Below are positions 12,301 to 22,631 of a DNA stretch of 64,000 nt, one piece after another; within the stretch, counting starts at the first letter, position 1, and each line of letters begins with the position of its first letter. The stretch is from Mercurialis annua. Taxonomy: Eukaryota; Streptophyta; Magnoliopsida; Malpighiales; Euphorbiaceae. The stretch is taken from contig NC_065571.1 of NCBI RefSeq assembly GCF_937616625.2, positions 44,253,651-44,317,650 of the forward strand, read 5' to 3'. Made by a program: the position numbers and the translations under genes. The notes under the pieces were generated by a model. It had not been told where the DNA came from, ran no database searches, and was given only the letters and a program-made list of their open reading frames with translations.

Positions 12301-12592
12301 CATTGGAAATAAATGAATACCTTCTTCCATAATTATCGGAAATAAGACCCCAGGAATAAGCACCAAGGAGCATACCAGCAAAAACAGCACTGGTGAGTAA
12401 GCTTTCTTGGGAAGAAGAGAGCGCCCACTGAGCATTAACAGCAGGCCCAACAAAAGACAGAATCATCATCTCCATAGCTTCAGAGAAAGAACCCAATCCT
12501 GCATAAACCAGCACCAGTCCTTGAAATTTACCGAATCCAACGGCATCAAGCGCCTCATCCAGTGTATATTTTTGGTTCGACAAATCACCCAT
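3327..12592 (-). CDS. OCT7: Organic cation/carnitine transporter 7 (NiaP-type MFS transporter)
   Basis: Five exons join in frame to 493 aa: 12592-12321, 11872-11635, 4791-4278, 4170-3968, 3581-3327 (TAA at 3327-3329). Every intron is GT-AG. The family (plant OCT7, described as a nicotinate/trigonelline-type NiaP transporter) is a 12-helix major-facilitator membrane protein. Visible signatures are the N-terminal TLDEALDAVGFGKFQ, the MFS loop GLISDNYGRR after helix 2, GIGLGGGPVF in helix 4-5, the long central loop with VPESPRYL, the second-half repeat VDRMGRK and the C-terminal LYPTSVRTTG. I took the ATG at 12592 (MGDLSNQ) rather than the one six codons upstream because homologues begin with a short acidic stretch just before YTLDEAL. 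Length is normal for the family. Intron 2 is 6.8 kb long because a copia retrotransposon lies in it; all splice sites around it are intact, so the gene looks functional. Confidence 0.93.
6533..6719 (+). repeat. 5' LTR of the copia element
   Basis: 187 bp starting TGTTAGGAAATAAATC and ending CTTCTTTTTACA. TATATATA at about 6653-6660 is a likely TATA box for the element transcript. It matches the 3' LTR at all but one position by eye. Confidence 0.96.
6720..6731 (+). other. Primer binding site (initiator Met tRNA)
   Basis: TGGTATCAGAGC directly abuts the 5' LTR and is the standard plant initiator-methionine tRNA complement used to prime minus-strand DNA synthesis in copia elements. Confidence 0.93.
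6790..7557 (+). CDS. Copia Gag (capsid part), ended by an in-frame TGA
   Basis: 255 codons from ATG at 6790. The N-terminal part carries the gag signature LNGDNYSGWKRAM, followed by the retrotransposon Gag domain with VWEDLHERFSQGN and YYTKLKSFWDEL. The frame stops at TGA 7555-7557, just before the nucleocapsid zinc knuckle, which continues in the same frame (CTHCGQPGHWVQSC, a CX2CX4HX4C box, at about 7651-7692). The stop therefore separates capsid from nucleocapsid and pol. In copia elements gag and pol are normally one polyprotein, so this is probably a point nonsense mutation, possibly from methyl-cytosine decay. Regulated stop read-through is the less likely alternative. Confidence 0.88.
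   Translation: MDGDGVSSFQKSSGKSDADSSNPYFVHHSDHQGLVLVSKPLNGDNYSGWKRAMTLALNSKNKLCFVNGSVKSPSMETDPEGYATWSRCNDMVHSWIVNTVSPEIADSIIYYSTAHEVWEDLHERFSQGNTPRIFEIQREIACLRQEQLSISAYYTKLKSFWDELASFSETPQLEQQKLMQFLMGLNETYSAVRGQILLMNPLPTIRQAYSAVSQEEKQRLLSVSHSPIESSSSAAMAVRHNTRSNSNAGRGERTA
7558..11313 (+). CDS. Copia nucleocapsid-Pol: protease, integrase, RT, RNase H
   Basis: An open frame in phase with gag from just after the TGA to TGA 11311-11313; the first ATG is at 7750. In order: the CCHC knuckle; aspartic protease DSGATDH (7981-8001); integrase HHCC zinc finger (HNRLGH ... CHICPLAK, from about 8398); integrase core with DDYTRF, SDNGSEF and QQNGVVERKH; RVT_2 reverse transcriptase with KARLVAKGF, QLDVNNAFLHG, YGLKQASRLWF and the catalytic YVDD (10370-10381); RNase H with YCDSDWAG, SSAEAEYRA, DNKAAI and TRHIEMDCHYIR. 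All catalytic motifs are present and there is no other stop or frameshift. It has no ATG close to the break, so expression as it stands would need read-through or internal initiation. Confidence 0.95.
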   Translation, partial: SDRNFRSQEIRRFEPERRHGERRNGTGRGRPECTHCGQPGHWVQSCYEIVGYPSGHPKAKQSSGMNFGSQHNKANLHSANQVSEMLKEACGSNVILSDAQFNQFMALFSDKIQNSGQNAGPSANAVTKPGLAEIVSRNWIIDSGATDHIISSSSLLNSTKNYSLSPVLLPSGDKVDIVAKGSFPLNSNFYLHDVLSVPKFKVDLISVSRLTKSLNCSMTFFPYWCILQDLATRKTIGLGKQRNGLYYLTTLATKRPVTNSSTPTTQPACNHTISCSTDLWHNRLGHVSSSCLHFIAKHFLNFSIQPNNACHICPLAKQSRLPFNTSKISSTRAFELIHCDIWGRYRYSSLSGAHYFLTIVDDYTRFTWIFLMRHKNEAQPILKHFFSYALTQFESRIKIFRSDNGSEFISLRSFFSDNGVIFQHSCVYTPQQNGVVERKHRHILQVARALKFQAHLPTQFWGECVLTAVHLINRLPTPILSYKSPFELLHLKIPSFSHLRVFGCLAYATNINPTHKFDTRAIQSIFIGYPTGQKAYKLYNLSTRKIFTSRDVKFHENIFPYASKQPSQVLDQQSGPIPYLTPNDLSLEFPTSSTPSTSSSHPDTNTSSLLPLPSTPPPPSFRTYSRRPSFTSSRPNPLPSSQPNLQHDTQPELNRAVITIPDSAPERADPAIPPIRRSSRQSVPPIRYNDYKCNHVNSNWSSSLLPGPVKGTRYPLAHYLSYNRYTPRHQAFLTQLQQVSEPRSYSEAAAHPEWKAAMDSELQALQENGTWTLQSLPAGKIPIGCRWVYKVKHKADGSVERYKARLVAKGFTQLEGVDYQETFSPTAKITTVRCLLALAAARRWVLHQLDVNNAFLHGNLSEEIYMSPPPGLRRQGEEHLFCRLHKSLYGLKQASRLWFEKFSDAIQSAGYVQSKADYSLFTRKHGNSFTALLIYVDDILITGNDLKAIDSIKQFLHSQFRLKDLGNLKYFLGIEVSSSKHGIYVCQRKYALEIIEDTGLLGAAPVDTPIEKGLKLSDESDLLKDPGKYRRLIGRLIYLTVSRPDITYAVHVLSRFMNQPRKLHWDAALRIVRYLKGAPGKGLFFSSDNDLKLRAYCDSDWAGCPITRRSTTGYCIFLGPSLISWKSKRQKTVSLSSAEAEYRAMTGTCCELTWLCYLFKDLNLFFHEPALLFCDNKAAIHIAANPVFHERTRHIEMDCHYIRDKILNGSVVTRHVNSARQLADVFTKPLGKDIFVPIICKLGVQDIHSPT
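11311..11320 (+). other. Polypurine tract of the copia element
   Basis: GAGGGGGAG runs directly up to the 3' LTR and overlaps the pol stop codon; it would prime plus-strand DNA synthesis. Confidence 0.9.
11321..11507 (+). repeat. 3' LTR of the copia element
   Basis: 187 bp, TG...CA, followed by the second AGTTC target copy at 11508-11512. Confidence 0.96.
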
Positions 12593-12715
12593 TTTTACTC
12601 TGTTTTTCATTCAATTTGGTATGAGAAAAATGTTTAATACTCGGATTGGTGCCCAGGAAGATGGAGGAAGAGGAAGCCAAGACAAGGAAGAGTTAGGACA
12701 ATCCACCTGATTTCA

Positions 12716-12809
12716 GACACGTGTCTGTCTTCGGAGAATTTTTGGCTTACGATGATGACAAGGACCCAAATTGGACACAGATAGAGACAGAAGGGCGGGC
12801 GGGCACGTG
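12716..12809 (-). promoter_or_regulatory. Two CACGTG G-box/ABRE cores upstream of OCT7
   Basis: The palindrome GACACGTGTC lies at 12716-12725 and a second core, GCACGTGGC, spans the CACGTG at 12804-12809. They are about 125 and 215 bp upstream of the OCT7 start codon. CACGTG is the established bZIP/bHLH core of abscisic-acid and light responses; a role here is inference. Confidence 0.45.
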
Positions 12810-12839
12810 GCATAATTGTTCATGATATTCTTTTTCAGC

Positions 12840-14303
12840 TATCAATTAATTATTGAAGGAGATATATTATTATATATGTATATTATAGGAGGATTGTATA
12901 TGGTCTTTCTTTGAGTTAATTACAAAAAAGATGCATATGACATTTCAATTATATTCTTTTAAAAAATAATTGACGAGGTAACGTGTTTTTGGAACTATGT
13001 GCATGTGTGATTACGTTTTTTATTTTCGGTCAAAAATAATAAAAATGTTTAGAATTTTAAAATATTACATAAGCACCTACTTAGTACTTAGCATGACATA
13101 ATATGAACATATTCAACCAATGCTTGCCACGTCACGTCGTAAGAAAAAAGAGAAGGATCACAGCTCATTAAAACACGGAGAGAATCACGTAAATTTCATA
13201 ATTCCAATTTTTTGTTCAACCAAACAATTTTATACCTCCTCACTCTTCTTCCCAACTCACTCAACTTGAAAAAAAACCGTAGCCGATACCTTAAAGGAGG
13301 TGATTTGGCCATCTTTTGATTTAAAACCTCTAAAAATAACTCTAAAATGAAGAACATGCAGATTTTCTAATAAAAATACCTTCACTAAACGGCTAGAGTC
13401 TTTAAAAACAATTGATTTTTCCTCCATATTTCCAACAAAACCTGCATCAAATATTAACTTCCTTTTTTTTAAACACCGGTCTCAACAGCCTTCACCTTCG
13501 TTTCAAAATCAGAATCTGATGCTTATTCACCAGCAACACCACTTATATTTCCCTTTTTAGTTAACTTGCACTTCATTTTAGGTTTTCTCTTTTTTTCTTT
13601 CTCAGCTATAAACGTTACTCTAGTAACAACTACCATGGTACTATTTATAAAAAAATATTTAAGGAAAATAACTGAAGAAATCGTGCCTACAATTAAGAGA
13701 GTATTGATGCAAACGAAGAAAATGGGTAGAAGTTGAAAGAAATTCAAAATTTAAGCTCTGAAAATGGAGATTTATCAAAGAGAAAAAAAAATGATGAGAC
13801 AAAAATGGTGATAAATCGGCAAGAAGGAGCACGTGTTATTCTCTTAATTTTTTTATTCCAATCTTGTGCCACATGTAAGGCAGGGATGAAGTACGTGTTT
13901 TGTGTGAGATATTACCGTTTTTAACTATTAAATGAAATAGCCAGCTTAGCAGTTAATGAAAAAATAAGCAAAGTTAATATTTTTATAAACATTTGCCGTT
14001 TTTACAATTTTTGTGTAATTTTTCCTTTTTATTTCTTGCATATTTTTTTTAAATAAAGTGTCAATTCATGCCTTTATTTATTACTTTAATAATGGATTAG
14101 AAGACTCGACTTAAAAGTAATTCAGATTTAATTGTTCATTTGCTTTATTACAAATTAAGCTCATAAATTTATTACTCCGACTTTAAGATATAGCTAGCGT
14201 GCGTTCAACCTACGTATGCAAATGCACAGCGACAAAATAGTGTGCAAGTTTTATTTCGTATTTTTTAGTTGTCTATTCAAATTCCATAACATCAGATCAA
14301 GAG
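12840..14303. other. Intergenic DNA between OCT7 and a MULE MITE
   Basis: AT-rich with scattered short open frames (for example 13523-13747 minus and 13733-13924 plus) that are lysine/phenylalanine-rich and resemble nothing I recognise. No gene or transposon boundary can be supported. Confidence 0.5.
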
Positions 14304-14312
14304 ATTATAAAA

Positions 14313-14772
14313 GGCTAAATCTATTTTAAGATCCCTGAACTGTACGTTTTTTGTTCATTAGATCCCTCAACTTTTATTTGGCTTTCTCAAATCCTTAAAC
14401 TTTCATTTTTTTGGTTCATCGGGTCCCTCAATTTTTATTTGGCTTCTTCAAATCCCTAAACTTTCATTTTTTGGTTCATCGGGTCCTTCAACTTTTATTT
14501 AGCTTCCTCAGATTCCTAAACTTTTGTTTTTTGGTTCCTTAGGTTCTTAAACTTTTATTTTTTTTACTTCATTAAGTCTTTAAATGGATCTCCCTTAAAG
14601 TACCTAATGAACCAAAAAACAAAAGTTTAGGAATCTGAGAAAATCAAATAGAAGTTGAAGGACCTGATGAACCAAAAAATAAAAATTTAGAAACTTGAAA
14701 AAGCAAGACATAAGTTGAAGAATCTGATGAACCAAAATTGTATAATTTAGAGACCTCAAAATGGATTTAGCC
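14313..14772. mobile_element. MULE-type MITE made of inverted tandem units
   Basis: 460 bp between perfect 9-bp duplications ATTATAAAA (14304-14312, 14773-14781). The ends are inverted: GGCTAAATCTATTTTAAGAT on the left and GGCTAAATCCATTTTGAGGT in reverse complement on the right. The left half has about four copies of a roughly 60-bp unit (CCCTCAACTTTTATTTGGCTT ... AAACTTTCATTTTTTGGTTCATCGG). The right half carries the same unit in reverse, so the whole element can fold back. No coding capacity. Confidence 0.85.
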
Positions 14773-14812
14773 ATTATAAAATTATATGACTATATAGAGC
14801 CATCATTTTCAA

Positions 14813-15010
14813 CATGCGGACGGGGATGGAAATCTCCATATGATGGGGAGTATATTCTCTCATTCCCTCCCCATCCCCGGGGATGGAAAATACTTCCCCC
14901 CATCTCCATACTCATAGTCATAGGGGTAATTGATAAAAATTTCCCGTTCCATAATGAGCGGATCTCCATTGAAAATAAAAAATCCCCACCCATTGTCATC
15001 TCTAAGAATA
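14813..15010. repeat. GGGGATGG-rich repeat, transposon relic
   Basis: Repeats of GGGGATGG/CCATCCCC in both orientations around a CCCCATCCCCGGGGATGG centre. Similar sequence is common in plant non-autonomous transposons, but clear inverted ends and a target duplication were not found. The open frames across it (14761-15147 and its antisense) are products of the repeat. Confidence 0.4.
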
Positions 15011-15233
15011 TACCTTTTGTAACATTTCCGATCCCTATATTTGAAAGGAAACCACTACCAAAAACTATTCATTGTAAGTGGACTTTTCTAACCATTTTCC
15101 TGTTAGGTATAATCATGAATAGATTTATTTATTCACCAAACTTATAGCAGTTTTTACTTATCAATATATTTGATGTCCGCTATTGGCTTGCCAGATTCAG
15201 GTCACCACCATCACAAGGGACAAGTAGCTAACT

Positions 15234-15551
15234 TTTTTTTTTGTCGAAAGATGGGAATTCATTAAGAAAACTCGGCTATAAAAGCCTCGACTCAAGCCAC
15301 ACCAATTGTGCTTGAGAATTACAGCAAAACAAGTCATCTCTAAGGACCTTTTTGGCTAAAGAATCAGCCACCCAATTAACATTACGTCTAACAAAATTAA
15401 ATGAAACTAGATTAAAGGCTTGACATAACACTCGGCAGTCTTGGATAATCACATCACAAGCCGACTCAATCTTCGAACCTCTGCTAATAGCTTTAATAAT
15501 GCCCTTAGCATCTCCTTCTATAATAGCATTCGGAATATTCATTCTAAGCGC
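15234..15551 (-). mobile_element. 5'-truncated LINE (L1-type) insertion with RNase H domain
   Basis: On the minus strand the end of a LINE ORF2 is readable: an RVT_3-type RNase H-like domain with IIEGDAKGIIKAI, IQDCRVLCQAFNLVSF and RRNVNWVADSLAKK, then a short 3' UTR and a poly(A) tail (15234-15242 on the plus strand as T). The insertion is flanked by near-identical direct repeats CAAGTAGCTAACT (15221-15233) and CAAGTAGCAACT (15552-15563), as expected of target-primed integration. Only about 0.3 kb is present, so it is a dead 5'-truncated copy. Confidence 0.8.
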
Positions 15552-16111
15552 CAAGTAGCAACTTAACCATCATCATTTCATGGAAAATGGCTGAACCATT
15601 GTATATCTGCAGCAACAGCTACCAGACTCCCCTAGCCACACTATAACCTCTTTTTCAAACAAAAATTTATACTCGGACTTACGTTGCACGGAAAAAAGAT
15701 AGAAATAAAAATATGAAAACAAAAAATGATAAGATAAAAAAAGAAAAATGATAATTTTTTTTAAGAATATAAATTTAAAATTTTGAAGTATATTTTTTTT
15801 CTAAAAATAGCAATAAAATGGTGAAACTTCGGATTGGCCGAGTCCATGCAACATAAGACATTGGCTAAAAGGAAAATCATTTGTCAGTCGGCAAACTACT
15901 CCATATAGTAAGCTAATCCCTACCTTATCTTTGCTTTAGCAAATTCTACAAAATTCAGAGTTACAAACTCTTGTCCTGCTGTGTGAGACACTGAGATTGA
16001 GACTGAACAATCCGCCTAATTAACTAGAAATCATCAACTTCAGACGACGCAATTTCTTATATTTAAGAAATGCTTTATCAGAGGAATAAAGAGAAATGAT
16101 AAAACCAATTT

Positions 16112-19100
16112 TTATTTCTTCAAATCGTGCGGTCGCCCTTTATTTATTACTTTCCATAGAGCAGCCTTGGCTTCTTCTAGTGTTTCAACAGCATGCCCTT
16201 CTTCAAAAGATAACCTCTGCACGTTAAACTACATGCGACAGAACAAAATTACAATTGCCAGATAAAAGACAATTTTCCCAACGGGGAATCAAAAAGCTGG
16301 GTGAACGAACTGTCTTACCTGAGCACCTTCACGAACCCGAACATCGGTTCCTTTGCTGTCTATTGATATCAGAGCAGCATCGTCTACTTCTGTTTCTGTG
16401 GATAAAAGTTCTTTAAGGGGCTTCGAGAAGATTGCATTGAGTTCCTGCAACATATCAAATATTAATCCCAGTAACAAACCTATAAAATCTACTCAAACTA
16501 TCATCATCATTTATACGAGGGGACAAAATGAGACGCCATATGGAGCTGTAGATTTTACAAAATATAGGGACCAGTACATTTTTTGGAACTTATTCAATCT
16601 GCGTAATACTTCATCTAAATATAGGAGTGTACATTCAGTTCAAATCGAATTAAATTAATTTGGTACACTTATTCGATTTGGTTCGATTTTTCACAGCTCT
16701 ATCTAAATAGGTGTTCACCAAGTTAAGAGGAGATGTAAAAAATCTCAGCTACGATTTGTGGGATTCTCATCTTCAAAAAAGTTTGCCAAACTTGAGGCTG
16801 AAATAAGCTCAAGTTTCTTTCTATGGCGTCTCACATCTAGGGAGCTGAAGCTAAGGTACAGGTGTTAAAAAAACATTGGTTTGTTTTCCTGAAACAAAAC
16901 TTGACCCATTTCATTTCCTAAAACAAAAGCTGGATGACATCATGACACTTTTGGTTTCTTTTGAGCTTCTAAGAATTAAAATGAAAAGATTTCAAAAAAA
17001 AAAAGAATTTAAATGAAAAGACATTCCAATAGAGTATATCGTTCATAGAAGAAGTCCAGTAACAAATATTACTTCACCAAAACTACCAAAAGATTTAAAG
17101 ATCACCTTGAGGTTTTGCTCCTCTCCATCAACTGCTATTTTATCAGGCTGAAGGCCCTCATATTCCTGAACATCAACCCAAGCAACAGTGCCAAAGCCCC
17201 CAATAAAATATATGTCACTAGAAAAATTGTACAAGTTCGTCAGTTAATGTATGGAAAACCCAAAATGGGCAGCACGAGTATTGAAGAAACATGGAAGCAT
17301 ACAACAAGTTAAAGACATGGGGGTGCTAATTAGACCTATATTCATCAAAGTCAAGCAAGTGAAATAATCTGCTTAAGTTACATTGGGAGATAAATTTAAG
17401 ATTATAACTCTCGTCATGAAAGAGCCAGCGCATATTTTAAATGTTTAAAGTTGCCACTTCATGGAGAATGGTGTAGTTTTGTCCCAATTAGAGCAAAATA
17501 ATCAATAAATACCAGATATAGACATGCAAGACAATACATTTTTTGTTAAATGGTAGTATCTGCTAATTGCATTGAGAAGAGATAACATGTGGGGATTCTA
17601 AATTTCTAATACGGTAGGATATAAAGTAGCTTAATCCCCAAGGCAGGATAGGGAGTAAGAGGATGAAATTTCTTCAACATGCACAAAACTAAAAGTGATG
17701 CTATTCCATCTCTTGGCTCTGAAGTCAAGATAGAAGTAAGCTTTTAAGATGCCAATAATCATTAACCAAGTTCATGAGATTATTGAAAGTGAAAACTTAG
17801 TTGACAAATCAGCTACTATCCTAACTTTGTAAAAGCAAAAGACATCAGTATTGTTCTGACGTGTCAATGCTTGCTGTCACAGGACAGGCTAGCATCCTTT
17901 TTAGGCTGAAAGATCTGATTTAGCAAATCAGATTGCATACTGTAAATATGGTTAGGCTGTAAACTTCCTTTCCTTTCTTAGCCTAAATTTAATTTCAGTA
18001 AATGCTTAGATTAAAGAGATTTGATTGTTGTAAAGATGCCTAAAGGGACAGATAGCTTTCTCAAAAAGGCCTCATTTTGTCAGGACATACATGTGAAATT
18101 ACACAGTATTGAAAGTGATAACTTAGAAAGTGAGTAATGATTTTAATCTCCCATTATTGTTTTCAGTGATTAGGAAAAAAAAGCCATAAGTCGGTGTGAA
18201 CGTTTAACAAAGCACAATAAGCTAGACTAGCTAGTCAATCATGTTCCCCAACCTTCTCACTGCTTCAGCAATAGAAGAACATAGATAAACAATTTCCACC
18301 ACCCAACAGAAAAAATAAAATAAAAGGAGACTCTCAGAATAGACCAATATATGTGGAGAATGTGTCATCCCTTAAGTCACCAATGTAACCACAATGCAAC
18401 ATGAGCAGACCTGATATTGTGCATCCTGAAGTAGTAGAAATTCCCCCACTTTTGTGAAGGCCCTTGTTGATGTTTTCCAACATACTGTTTATGAGCCCAC
18501 TCCTGATAGCAAAACAACCAGATACAATGTCAAATGTATTGCGTTCTTTATAGCATATATACAGTAATAACAAAATTAATTGGAATATCACATTTCCACA
18601 TAACAATAAAATCCAAATCTATGGTACATTCAAAAGATTGGAAGAGCCACAGAACAACAAATAAGATGAAACTTATAGAACAAAGAGAAGAGGAGGTCAT
18701 GCCGATGAGCGTAAAAGCAAAAGCAAAAGAAGAAGAAGAAAGCATTACATATTCAAAAAGGGTTGATGAGAAGGCCAAAGAAATCATTTAGACACTTCCA
18801 CAAAAAAGAGAAGTTATAAGCTTTATGTCAAGACGTATCCAAAATGAAGAAAATTTTATTACAAATCTAGCCTTGTAGGCCATGCAGCAAGAAGAACATG
18901 TGTGTGTGTGTACAACTAAGCTTTATGTCAAAACGCATCCAAAATGAAGAAAAAGTTATAAAGATCTAGCCTTGTAGGCCATGCAGCAAGAAGAACGTGT
19001 ATGTGTATGTGTGTGTGATGTGTACAATTACACACAAAAACATAATGGGCAGACATAACAAGAAGATAATAAAAGTTACATAATCACCTGTTGATGTTCT

Positions 19101-22100
19101 GGGAGTGGGTAGACATCACCAAAAATTGTTACTCTGGCATTCGACAAACCACTCCATCCAGGTATCTACAAAATCTAACTGTCAATATGACCTACAAATG
19201 GAGAATGACTACCTCAGATTTAATAAACCATTATAACTGACCTGCACAACAAGTGTGCATCTAGGGTCTGCTAACAAATTTCGTGTGTGGATAGCCAAGG
19301 GTGAAAATGAAAATATTGGATCTGCACATGGAGGAAAATTTCTATCAATGTCAATCAGGACCTGAATAAATAGCTGAACCATTAAATGCATCATTGAATT
19401 TTTACGTCATTTTCTGATTGAAGCTACAGATCAAATTGCTCAACAGAAGAAAAACATTAGTGTGGTAGTATACATATGTTAAAAGTTTAAGCCAAAAAAA
19501 AAAATCAATGATGTTTAATACTCAATTATTTCTTCTTCACAAGCTGCTTATCATGACATGAATAAGTAGTTGAACTATTAAATGTATCATTGAAATATTT
19601 AAGTCAATTTTTGATATAATAGCACCGGCCAAATTGCACAACAGAAGAAAAACAAACCTTAGTTTGGTCTTATACAAATGTTAATCAATAAAACCAAATA
19701 GATAAATAACTTGACGCTTATGAAGAATAAAGTCAGGTGGAAAGATTCCTGTAATTCATAAGATTTCACAATTCTAACAATTTAGAAATCACATGGTTCT
19801 TCCATCAAATTTCTCCTAGCGAAGACCAACTACTTATGTTGGCCATGTAATCAGAAATTTTCACACTTACGTCCCTCTGAATCTGGTGCAAAGTCAACCA
19901 GGGAACCAAATGGGTATCCCTCTCTTCTATGATGCATCCGAGACATGGTAGTGCATAGATGAGCAAATCTGGCCTTAAATACATAACAACATGGATTTAG
20001 AAATCATATTATTCTCAAACAATTAAACAAATTGCAAGAGAAGATTAATCATGGAAAAGAAAGGATGAGTTCATTCTTTTATCACTTGGTTTCTTTGACA
20101 CTTAAAAGTTATGTGAGATTTCGTGTAAAAACGGGTCCTGTCAAATATTTTTAAACAAAAATAGTTAATATATTGTGGCAGTTAAATAAGTTAGAGGACT
20201 TAATTTAATAAAATAAAGTACAGTTTATTCTCTCAACTTATTTTCAATCCAAATTAGTCCAACAATGAATAAAAATACAGAAGTTCCATATGAACTAATT
20301 ATAATACAAACATTTTTTAGATTTCAATATATAAATTATTCGTAAGCATAATATAAATGAAACTATTTAATTTTCATTGATATTTAACTGAAAAAATTAT
20401 TAAAAAAATTATAATGAACTAAAAATATTGATGCCTAATTATTTACCAACTTATTCATAAACTAAAAAAACCATTAAAAATAAATATTAATCTAAATATT
20501 TATACTCATCTAATTAAATTATCTCGTTAACTTACAAATTTCATTTCAAAAATTCATAAAATTACTAATAGATCATAATAACTTTATTCAATTATTATTA
20601 TTGTTTAAAAATAAATACACAATATTTGTAAAAAATAATTAATTTTTCAGATACTTCTGTTACCGGTGCCGCGTGCCACCGTCGTTGGTTGCCACCATCG
20701 CGCCAACAATAATATGGTACGTGATTATTACGAGCCGACGATGACCAACGTCCATGCGTGGCAGTATAAAAAAGTAATTTATAAATTAATTTTAGTTTTT
20801 TAAGAAACATATTATAGCTAATTGATTTGGAATTTTAATGTTTTTATTCATTTTGGAATAATTTAGATTGAAAATACAGCGAGGACCTAAATTTTCTATT
20901 ATTTCTATCTCTTGAGTTTTTTTAATTAGTTGACTAACAACTGCATCACCTATTATAGAAACTAAAGCTTTTTTATTGAAAAAATATTCCACAAGACCCA
21001 TTTTTACACAAAAATTGTGTCAAAACTTAAAGCGTTAGGGTATAAAAATGACCCTTCCAAAAAATACCCTTTACCTGCTCCATCAAATTGCGTACTGCTA
21101 AGGCTGGTCGAGGTAAGCCATGCGCTGAGGTTGCACTCTGAACTCCACCAGAAATTGGAGTTCTAAAAAGACCAGCTCTGGTTCCACTTCCATGTGGGAC
21201 CACCAGAGGTGTCTCCACCTTTACTATTTTCTCCACGTCCTTTTTGCTACTTTTATTGTTCTCTATATTATCCTTCATAGTAGAGAAAGGAAATTAATTC
21301 CAAGCAGAAGTAGCCATTTGATGTATCCATTAATTGTCTTTATCATTCAAAAGTATTTCAAATACCATGAAAGCACATATAAAAATCCAGAAATCAAAAC
21401 ATAGACCCTATCATACTCTTTGGTTGGTTAAATGCATGGGGTAAATGTACTATTTTGCATGTCGCTCTGCATGCCGAACCGCCTTAGAGCCTAACTTTAA
21501 AGCATACAACAGCATCACATGCTACAAATATATTTTAAAGGCTTTCTCACAGTGTCCAATAGTGTAGGCAATTGCCAAGAAACAAAAGTTTGATAAAGAT
21601 GCTTTCATAAGAAACTATGGCATACATCACTTGCTCTCATGTTGATCAGGGACCTAGATGTTGGTCTCAATATACAAACACACACAACAGACCAAAGTAT
21701 TATGACCGAGAAGTATGTAATTTAGAGACAAAGCCTGATCCTTTAAGGAGATGATATTTCTTGAAATATGACTATGACTTGTTACACAATAACAACAATC
21801 AATTAAGACATGGCTGATCGAAAGAGAAAAGATGAACTGGAAAGGAACCAAAAATAGTTGTTCTGACAAGTCCATATCCTGAATTTTAATGCGTGCAAGG
21901 AGTAGAATGCGGCTTTTAGCATTAGCTATAGCTTTAAAATATACTTAAGCAGGTGTTCCTTTGTATTTGAATGTTTCTGTCCCAATTTTGGCATGGATAC
22001 CACCGGATACAAAAAAATTGAAAAAACAAACCAATATTGCAGCCAAGTCATAAAAAAAGGCTCGGTTTTTTCATACGCCAGTATCTGTATTTCTCTTACA

Positions 22101-22631
22101 TGATCCAAGAGCAATTAAACTCCCCATTAGTATCCGAACAGAAGTCTCAAAGACAACTTCTTGAATCTCAAGTTGTATACATTCACGCAGATTCTTACAA
22201 GTTTCAACTTAAAGTATACAAATTTAAAGCCAATATGCCACCAAAACTAGATTTTCTAATACATGTTCAGGAGTTCCCTAAATTTGAAACTTACACACAA
22301 TATTATCAGAAACAAAGCCAAACCCATTATTCAATTGAATTGAAAAACAAGTACATGACAAAAGAATAAAAATTACCTGAAAAAATGAGAGGGTGTCATC
22401 AGAAACAAAGCCAAACCCATTATTCAAAGGTCTCTGATCTTCTCCCTCACCTTCCGATACCTCATGTGCCAGACAGTGAGCTCGAAACCCATGAAAACGA
22501 CAAGTTTCAGAGAATTTAAGAGACCCAATTGGCTTATTGTCGATTACAGAGGATGAAGAAGTGGACGAAGAAGAAGATGGAAACGTTTCCGGGAATCTGG
22601 AGATGAACACTGAACTTGAAAGAGTATCCAT
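16112..22631 (-). CDS. Plastid pyridoxamine 5'-phosphate oxidase-like (FMN-binding split barrel) protein
   Basis: Nine exons give 386 aa: 22631-22377, 21272-21075, 19973-19871, 19321-19242, 19165-19088, 18502-18411, 17217-17106, 16444-16319, 16228-16112 (TAA 16112-16114), all GT-AG. The first 50 or so residues are rich in Ser/Thr with few acids (MDTLSSSVF..., a run of serines), as in a chloroplast transit peptide. Then come a conserved lead (RPLNNGFGFVSDDTLSFFQ), the PNPOx-like split barrel (RFAHLCTTMSRMH, GYPFGSLVDFAPD, PIFSFSPLAIHTRNL, RCTLVVQIPGWSG) and the FYYFRM...SDIYFIGGFGTV segment. A C-terminal DUF2470-like part follows (DDAALISIDSKGTDVRVREG). It looks like the Arabidopsis At3g21140/At1g51560 family (annotated PNPOx family, assignment from memory). 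Family membership does not prove vitamin-B6 oxidase activity; the biochemical role is open. Introns hold several transposon fragments. Confidence 0.9.
16621..16700. mobile_element. Short hAT-type MITE in intron 7 of the PNPOx-like gene
   Basis: 80 bp flanked by perfect 8-bp duplications ATCTAAAT (16613-16620, 16701-16708), the hAT target length. The left end TAGGAGTGTACATTCAG resembles the TAGGGGTGTGCA ends of the copies at 25098 and 48999, and the interior has the same AATCGAA/TTCGATT palindromic flavour. Internally deleted and old. Confidence 0.65.
18818..19027. repeat. Tandem duplication of about 100 bp with a (TG)n tract
   Basis: AGCTTTATGTCAAGACG ... AGCCTTGTAGGCCATGCAGCAAGAAGAA followed by a TG microsatellite occurs twice in a row (about 18818-18918 and 18919-19027). 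The copies are slightly diverged. It lies in intron 5 of the PNPOx-like gene. Confidence 0.85.
20110..21020. mobile_element. Foldback element in intron 2 of the PNPOx-like gene
   Basis: The left side (GTGTAAAAACGGGTCCTGTCAAATATTTTTAAAC from about 20123) matches the reverse complement of the right side (GTGTAAAAATGGGTCTTGTGGAATATTTTTTCAAT ending about 21010). The match continues inward for some 200 bp, including TATTTTCAATC(C/T)AAATTA. The centre has a GC-rich pocket at about 20650-20770. Long inverted arms and no coding frame suggest a MULE-like foldback element. A clean target duplication was not found (ACTTAAA occurs on both sides), so edges are approximate. Confidence 0.65.

Noticed and set aside
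14761..15147. 128-codon frame (GGGGATGG region)
   Set aside because: Composition follows the CCCCATCCCC repeat; partly inside the MITE end.
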